Assembly (NCBI GenBank): GCA_001871015.1
Contig: MNUO01000094.1
Coordinates: 454 to 17,270 of the forward strand
DNA length: 16,817 nucleotides
Source: Candidatus Desantisbacteria bacterium CG1_02_38_46
GTDB lineage: Bacteria > Desantisbacteria > UBA1551 > UBA1559
Reading direction: 5' to 3'
Shown here: piece by piece, positions 12,714 through 16,817 of the stretch
How positions within the stretch are numbered: position 1 is the first letter of the stretch
Layout of the letters: each line of letters opens with the position of its first letter
Notes under the pieces: model-generated
Told to the model about the DNA's origin: nothing
The model's input: the letters and a program-made list of their open reading frames with translations, nothing else
Database searches by the model: none
Translations under genes and position numbers: made by a program

Positions 12714-15500
12714 GTGGATATTGATTTAAGAATCGAAAATGAATACAGCCTTCCTGTTGAATCAGTCCTGGAAAAATTAAAAACCAGATTGTCCGGACTT
12801 TCTGAACAGGAGGCTGCAGAAAAACTGGTTCAGTTCGGACTTAATGAGTTGAAAGAAAAGAAAAAAATTTCGCCGCTTAAATTATTTTTCTCCCAGTTCA
12901 ATAATTTTCTTGTATATATTTTAATAGCAGCAATGGCGGTATCAATGATTTTGGGTGAGTGGCTTGACAGTATGGTTATTGCTGCAATTTTAGTTTTGAA
13001 TGCCATTTTAGGATTTATCCAGGAATTTAAAGCAGAAAAATCTATTAGGGCACTCAAAAAACTTTCCGGACTAAAGGCAAGAGTAATCAGGGATAATTGT
13101 GTGAAGGAAATTTCTGCCCGTGAATTAGTTCCTGGCGATATAATCCTTGTTGATGTTGGCGAAAAAATACCTGCTGATGCAAGAATATTGGAAGAGATGA
13201 ACTTAGAAACCCAGGAATCTATCTTAACCGGAGAATCACTACCGGTTTCCAAAACCACAGAACCGCTTGAGTCTGATATGCCAGTGGCTGATAGAAAAAA
13301 CATTGTTTTTTCCGGAACAATTGTTACAGCCGGACATGGCAAAGCAGTGGTTACCAGAACCGGGATGTCAACCCAGATAGGAAAGATTGCTGAATTAATT
13401 CAGGATGTAGAATCAGAATCCACGCCTCTTCAGAAGAAATTAGAAGTGTTGGCTAAATGGCTTGGCTGGGCAATTGTTTTTATCTGTATATTTGTAACTC
13501 TTGCTGGAATTTTCCGGGGTGGAAAAATTTTAGAAATGATTATTGTTGGAGTAAGCCTTGCTGTTGCTGCTATTCCTGAAAGTCTGCCTGCAGTGGTAAC
13601 CATAAGTTTAGCAATCGGGGTTCAGAGAATGGTCAAACGCCATGCCCTTGTCAGACGGCTTCCTCTTGTAGAAACTCTGGGTTGCACAACGGTTATTTGT
13701 TCAGATAAAACCGGCACGCTTACCTGCAATGAAATGACCGTAAGGAAAATATATTGTAACAACAAAACTATAGAGGTTACAGGTTCAGGTTATAGTCCTG
13801 AAGGTGAATTTATCTTAGATGGAAAAACTATTAATACTGAGGAAGTAGAACTCTTATTGAAAATTGGCGATTTGAATAATAATGCAATTCTTGAGAGCGG
13901 AAATTTGATTGGCGATCCGACTGAAGGCGCCCTGCTTGTCAGTGCCAGTAAGGCAGGATTGAATGATGCTGAATTGAAAAAATTATATTCCCGTACTGGC
14001 GAGATAGGTTTTGATAGCATTCGTAAAATGATGACTACCACCCACAAAAATGTAGTGGCCGAAAGTAGGCACTCTGCCAAAAGTAGGCCCTCTGGAAGGG
14101 GAAGTGCAGAGTTTACTCTGCAGAAAAGTCGAGCGGGGTACCCGCCGAAGGCTGGTCGGACCACTACAATTGATAAAAAATTAGTTTTTACTAAAGGTGC
14201 TGTAGAAATGGTTCTTGAAAAATGCAGTTTTATAATTGAGGATGGAAAAATAAGAGCGCTGACAGAGGATGACTATGAAAACATTCTGGAAAAAAATTTG
14301 CAATTTGCCAGTGAATCTTTGAGAGTATTGGCTTTTGCTTACAAAGAATTAGAAGAAGATTCTAAAGACCCCGAGCAAATTGAAAACGACCTGATATTTG
14401 TGGGCCTGCAGGCAATGCTCGACCCACCCAGACCAGAAGTAATTGAAGCAATAAGAAAGTGTAAACAAGCAGGAATTAAAGTAGTAATGATTACCGGGGA
14501 TTTTCTTCCAACAGCCCAGGCAATAGCAAAAGAGGTGGGATTAGAGGGTAAGGCTTTAACCGGGAAAGACATTGATTCAGGAATTAATTTAGATGAGATT
14601 GTTGAGGATGTTTCTATTTATGCAAGAGTTAATCCGGAACACAAAATAAAAATTATTAAAGCATTGAAGAAAAAAGGTAACATTGTGGCAATGACTGGCG
14701 ATGGTGTCAATGATGCTCCTGCTTTGAAAAAATCTGATGTAGGTATAGCGATGGGTGTAGTTGGAACAGATGTAGCAAGAGAGGCTTCTGGAATGATTTT
14801 AACAGATGACAATTTTGCCTCGATTGTTAATGCTGTAGAAGAGGGCAGGGTTATCTACGATAATATTAAAAAATTTGTTAACTATCTTTTATCCACTAAC
14901 TTAAGCGAGATTCTTATTTTATTTGTAGCAATTATGATTGGTTTCAGGGATAAATCAGGCGCAATAATTATTCCCCTGACAGCCATTCAAATTTTATGGG
15001 TAAACCTTGTTACCGATGGGCCACCAGCCTTAGCTTTGAGTTTGGACCCATCTGAAAAGAATATTATGATGCGTCCACCCCGCAGACCAGACGAAAAAAT
15101 AGTATCCAGGAATATGACTCTGAATATTTTTGCAATAGGAGTTTTGGTTTGTATTGGCACACTTTTCCTGTTTAAATATGGTTTGAGATTTACAGGCATT
15201 AATGAGGCAAGGACAATGGTTTTTACAGGCCTTGTTGTTTTTGAAATAATAAGACTTGCAATGGTTCGTTCCCAGTATAAAACAGGCGTCTTTTCAAATA
15301 TGTATTTGGTTCTTGCAGTGGCGAGTTCCATAATTTTGCAACTTTTAGTGGTTTATATTCCGGTATTGAATAAAATTTTCAAAACAGTTCCGCTTGGACT
15401 GTTGGAGTGGGCGCAAATAATTACTGTTGGGCTCATTCTTTATATTAGCGGTAGCATAACAACAGCACTTATCAGAAAATACACTTCAGAGCGAGACTGA
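12714..15500 (+). CDS. P2A-type Ca2+-transporting ATPase with in-frame insertion
   Basis: A 928-aa membrane pump that exports a divalent cation, probably Ca2+, using ATP. The cation ATPase N-terminal domain is followed by membrane helices near residues 60-105, the actuator motif TGES (172-175), and PESLP in M4 (288-292, in place of the usual PEGLP). The phosphorylation site is DKTGT with D331, the KGA nucleotide-binding motif follows (FTKGAVE), and the hinge motif is TGDGVNDAP (661-669). In M5-M6, NLSEIL and NLVTDGPPALAL supply E, N and D at the calcium-site positions of SERCA-type pumps, and four more helices end the protein. The start is GTG with AAGGAGAG upstream. Residues about 447-485 in the nucleotide-binding domain are an extra 39-residue stretch (SRHSAKSRPSGRGSAEF and so on) encoded by a repeat. 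The frame is open and all core motifs are intact. Confidence 0.92.
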   Translation: MDIDLRIENEYSLPVESVLEKLKTRLSGLSEQEAAEKLVQFGLNELKEKKKISPLKLFFSQFNNFLVYILIAAMAVSMILGEWLDSMVIAAILVLNAILGFIQEFKAEKSIRALKKLSGLKARVIRDNCVKEISARELVPGDIILVDVGEKIPADARILEEMNLETQESILTGESLPVSKTTEPLESDMPVADRKNIVFSGTIVTAGHGKAVVTRTGMSTQIGKIAELIQDVESESTPLQKKLEVLAKWLGWAIVFICIFVTLAGIFRGGKILEMIIVGVSLAVAAIPESLPAVVTISLAIGVQRMVKRHALVRRLPLVETLGCTTVICSDKTGTLTCNEMTVRKIYCNNKTIEVTGSGYSPEGEFILDGKTINTEEVELLLKIGDLNNNAILESGNLIGDPTEGALLVSASKAGLNDAELKKLYSRTGEIGFDSIRKMMTTTHKNVVAESRHSAKSRPSGRGSAEFTLQKSRAGYPPKAGRTTTIDKKLVFTKGAVEMVLEKCSFIIEDGKIRALTEDDYENILEKNLQFASESLRVLAFAYKELEEDSKDPEQIENDLIFVGLQAMLDPPRPEVIEAIRKCKQAGIKVVMITGDFLPTAQAIAKEVGLEGKALTGKDIDSGINLDEIVEDVSIYARVNPEHKIKIIKALKKKGNIVAMTGDGVNDAPALKKSDVGIAMGVVGTDVAREASGMILTDDNFASIVNAVEEGRVIYDNIKKFVNYLLSTNLSEILILFVAIMIGFRDKSGAIIIPLTAIQILWVNLVTDGPPALALSLDPSEKNIMMRPPRRPDEKIVSRNMTLNIFAIGVLVCIGTLFLFKYGLRFTGINEARTMVFTGLVVFEIIRLAMVRSQYKTGVFSNMYLVLAVASSIILQLLVVYIPVLNKIFKTVPLGLLEWAQIITVGLILYISGSITTALIRKYTSERD
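14052..14167. repeat. composite palindromic insertion inside the ATPase gene
   Basis: Bounded by imperfect inverted ends GTAGTGGCCGA (14052-14062) and TCGGACCACTAC (14156-14167). Inside are two AGTAGGC-family cores (GCCGAAAGTAGGC at 14058, GCCAAAAGTAGGC at 14076), the pair CTCTGC/GCAGAG, and GCGGGGTACCCGCC (14133-14146), which is also found in the broken kinase. It lies between THKN and KLVFTKGA, where other pumps have a short loop, and preserves the frame. Confidence 0.8.
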
Positions 15501-15510
15501 GTTCGTTTTT

Positions 15511-15539
15511 TTGACTTTTGAGTTAAAGTATGGTATAAT
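15511..15539 (+). promoter_or_regulatory. sigma-70-type promoter upstream of bioY
   Basis: TTGACT (15511-15516), a 17-base spacer, and TATAAT (15534-15539) preceded by TGG, an extended -10. The expected start site falls inside the first TTTA hairpin (15545-15562), so the transcript would begin with that hairpin. A second TATAAT at 15591-15596 precedes the next copy of the same hairpin without an obvious -35. Confidence 0.75.
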
Positions 15540-15622
15540 GTAACTCAGGGCTTTAGCCCTGATATGCTTTAGCCCTGATATCAAATATGATATAATGTAA
15601 CTCAGGGCTTTAGCCCTGATAT
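15534..15622. repeat. direct repeats of the TTTA-hairpin element with TATAAT
   Basis: Two identical 32-base copies (15534-15565 and 15591-15622), each made of TATAATG, TAAC, the hairpin TCAGGGCT-TT-AGCCCTGA (15545-15562 and 15602-15619) and TAT. A partial third copy (GCTTTAGCCCTGATAT) lies at 15566-15581 between them. Confidence 0.9.
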
Positions 15623-15844
15623 CACACCTGTCCGATGTTTCAATGGGACTCTCCGATGGAGTCCGAACCCCGATGTCTCCGATGCTATCGTTCGGAGTCC
15701 GACAGAATCGTCGGACCATCGGGGCTTCGGACCGTATCGTAAGTTCCGATGCCCTTTGGATACGGAATCCCGCATCGTAAGCATCGGGACATCGGAGAAG
15801 GTTTGAGGGACACATCTGACAGCTTAAGTATTACGGAGGTGTCA

Positions 15845-16513
15845 ATGATTAGCAGGACAATGAGCTTGCAGTATGAAATTTTTGCATGGAGGGAGAGCCG
15901 TGGAATTGTTTCAAAATTGTCTCTATGTTTTGGAATGGCAGCCATCACAGGACTTTTAGCTGGAATTAGAATTCCTCTTCCGTTCACACCTGTTCCAATA
16001 ACAGGACAGGTCCTGGGCGTATTTCTTGGGAGTATTTTTCTAGGCAGGTTTTATGGTGGAATAAGCCAGATATTCTATGTTATATTGGGATTATGTGGTA
16101 TTCCCTGGTTTGCTGGATGGAAAGGGGTTTCAATATATCAATTCCTTTCTGTTCCGTCTGCGGGATATCTTATTGGATTTATTTTTGCAGGATTCTATTT
16201 AGGAAGTGTGGTTGACAGGAAAATAAAAAATCGTTTCTTTTTGCAACAGGTCTGGGCAATGACAATTGCTAGTTTAATCATATATTTATTCGGGACATTG
16301 CATCTATCAATTGTGTTGAAGTTGAGTTTCAAACAGGCAATTGTTATGGGGGTATTACCATTTATACTTGTGGATTTGTTGAAAGCTGTTGTCGCCGCAT
16401 CACTATCTTATTCAATTCTTCCTAAAATACCGTACAATGGCGAATTGGATCGCGATGTAACTCAAAACTTTTCGAAGATCTGCCGTGGTGGAAGTTTTGA
16501 TAATCAAGGCTAA
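15845..16513 (+). CDS. bioY: BioY biotin transporter (ECF substrate-binding component)
   Basis: A 222-aa integral membrane protein that binds biotin and imports it, alone or with the ECF ATPase/transmembrane components. BioY hallmarks are the segment IPLPFTPVPITGQVLGVFLG (39-58), which contains the family's TPVPITGQ motif, then GLCGIPWFAG, PSAGYLIGFIFAG, and the late VLPFILVDLLKAVVAA helix. About six membrane segments are expected. The ATG at 15845 is chosen over a longer frame from 15749 because GGAGGTG precedes it and the extension reads repeat DNA. The last 20 residues (DVTQNFSKICRGGSFDNQG) and the stop lie in two palindromic repeats, so the native C-terminus was probably near ILPKIPYNGEL. 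No bioM/N genes are nearby. Confidence 0.88.
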   Translation: MISRTMSLQYEIFAWRESRGIVSKLSLCFGMAAITGLLAGIRIPLPFTPVPITGQVLGVFLGSIFLGRFYGGISQIFYVILGLCGIPWFAGWKGVSIYQFLSVPSAGYLIGFIFAGFYLGSVVDRKIKNRFFLQQVWAMTIASLIIYLFGTLHLSIVLKLSFKQAIVMGVLPFILVDLLKAVVAASLSYSILPKIPYNGELDRDVTQNFSKICRGGSFDNQG

Positions 16514-16521
16514 AGCCTTGA
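16457..16521. repeat. two TTTA-hairpin family copies at the bioY 3' end
   Basis: The first copy, GTAACTCAAAACTT (16457-16470), pairs through TCAAAACTT/AAGTTTTGA (16462-16470 and 16492-16500) but carries about 21 extra bases in its loop. The second, TCAAGGCT-AA-AGCCTTGA (16504-16521), lies in the opposite orientation and supplies the bioY stop codon. Confidence 0.75.
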
Positions 16522-16542
16522 GATACTTTTGAGGAGATTAAA

Positions 16543-16817
16543 ATGATATCCAAGAGAATTGTTCTGAAATTTCCGCACAGGCTCGTGGATCAGCCAATTG
16601 TGTGCAAGCTTGTTAAGGAGTATAATTTAGAGTTTACAATACTGAAGGCATATGTTACGCCCAGGGAAGAAGGTTTGCTTGTCCTGGAACTTACCGGTGA
16701 AGATAATAACTTTGAAAAAGGTATGGATTATTTGAAAAAGACAGGCGTAACAATTCAGCCACTTAGCCAGGATATTATCCGCAATGAAACCCGCTGTACT
16801 GATTGCGGCGCCTGTGT
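16543..16817 (+). CDS. NIL-domain ferredoxin protein, homocysteine-pathway partner (partial)
   Basis: The first 91 codons of a gene cut by the window end. Residues 3-75 form a NIL (methionine ABC transporter C-terminal-like) domain: KRIVLKFPHRLVDQPIVCKL, then VKEYNLEFTILKAYVTPREE, GLLVLELTGED and YLKKTGVTIQPLSQDI. This is followed by the start of a 4Fe-4S cluster motif, RCTDCGACV. A NIL domain fused to ferredoxin domains is the architecture of the methanogen protein that works with DUF39/HcyBio in homocysteine synthesis, and a HcyBio gene lies at 8917-10122. GAGGAG precedes the ATG. The C-terminal ferredoxin part lies outside the window, so the number of clusters is unknown. Confidence 0.82.
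   Translation, partial: MISKRIVLKFPHRLVDQPIVCKLVKEYNLEFTILKAYVTPREEGLLVLELTGEDNNFEKGMDYLKKTGVTIQPLSQDIIRNETRCTDCGAC

Larger units (their letters stand above)
15501..15844. other. promoter plus repeat-filled gap before bioY
   Basis: No gene seen. The first part holds a promoter and two full TTTA-hairpin copies (see separate entries). From about 15630 to 15800 there are many short interlocking palindromes built from TCCGATG, GTCCGA, TCGGAC and ATCGGGG words, for example GTCCGACAGAATCGTCGGAC, and GATACGG/CCGTATC. Such a dense patchwork suggests successive insertions of GC-rich palindromic elements. The last 25 bases carry the bioY ribosome site GGAGGTG. Confidence 0.6.

Noticed and set aside
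15749-15844. Longer N-terminus for BioY
   Set aside because: The extension is repeat DNA; GGAGGTG before 15845 gives the natural start.
15623-15844. Possible biotin-related riboswitch or leader before bioY
   Set aside because: No known aptamer pattern is recognisable; the palindromes look like overlapping repeats.
15486-15987. Several minus-strand frames of 60-109 codons before and into bioY
   Set aside because: They translate palindromic repeats and the antisense of bioY; nothing protein-like.
16454-16470. GTAACTCAAAACTT as a chance match in bioY
   Set aside because: The chance-match idea was dropped because a complementary AAGTTTTGA at 16492-16500 completes the element; it is reported as a repeat, with lower certainty than the others.
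1-16817. tRNA, rRNA or insertion-sequence transposase genes
   Set aside because: None seen on either strand; no cloverleaf, rRNA-like block or transposase motif was found by eye.

Overview
The window suggests a chromosomal fragment from an uncultivated Gram-negative bacterium. lpxA and lpxB imply a lipid A outer membrane. Composition is moderately AT-rich, every supported gene is on the + strand, and intergenic gaps are packed with palindromic repeats. The lineage cannot be fixed from sequence alone. A candidate phylum of the Omnitrophota/WOR-3 kind would fit, but that is a guess.

Layout. 15-2880: tightly packed run with a MjaI-type restriction endonuclease, a 71-aa basic protein, a minimal nucleotidyltransferase, a SAM methyltransferase and an FMN-type TIM-barrel protein. 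2881-3016: three stacked palindromes. 3017-4592: a ribulokinase-like FGGY kinase broken by an internal deletion plus frameshift. 4646-4960: a small membrane protein. 5048-10122: a UroD-superfamily protein, lpxA, a secreted beta-rich protein, lpxB and a homocysteine-biosynthesis (HcyBio/DUF39) gene. 10177-10885: an RHH/MazF toxin-antitoxin operon with a strong promoter. 10886-11405: a repeat-filled gap. 11406-12488: a Fic protein. 12714-15500: a P2A Ca2+-type ATPase carrying an in-frame repeat insertion. 15501-15844: promoter plus repeats. 15845-16513: BioY. 16543-end: the N-terminus of a NIL-domain ferredoxin protein, the usual partner of HcyBio in methanogens.

Functionally there is a lipid A block, a probable sulfide-dependent homocysteine pair (8917-10122 and 16543-end, split by about 6.4 kb), biotin uptake, and accessory modules (REase, nucleotidyltransferase, MazF, Fic).

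The most unusual signal is not one gene but the repeats. At least three small palindromic families recur between genes, across stop codons, inside a terminator and in-frame inside coding sequences. One family (TCA-N3-CT TT AG-N3-TGA) shows compensatory arm changes between copies, so the hairpin rather than the primary sequence looks conserved. A second unexpected signal is a pair of 17-codon protein tails on either side of the Fic gene that differ almost only at synonymous positions. All counts and alignments were made by eye.
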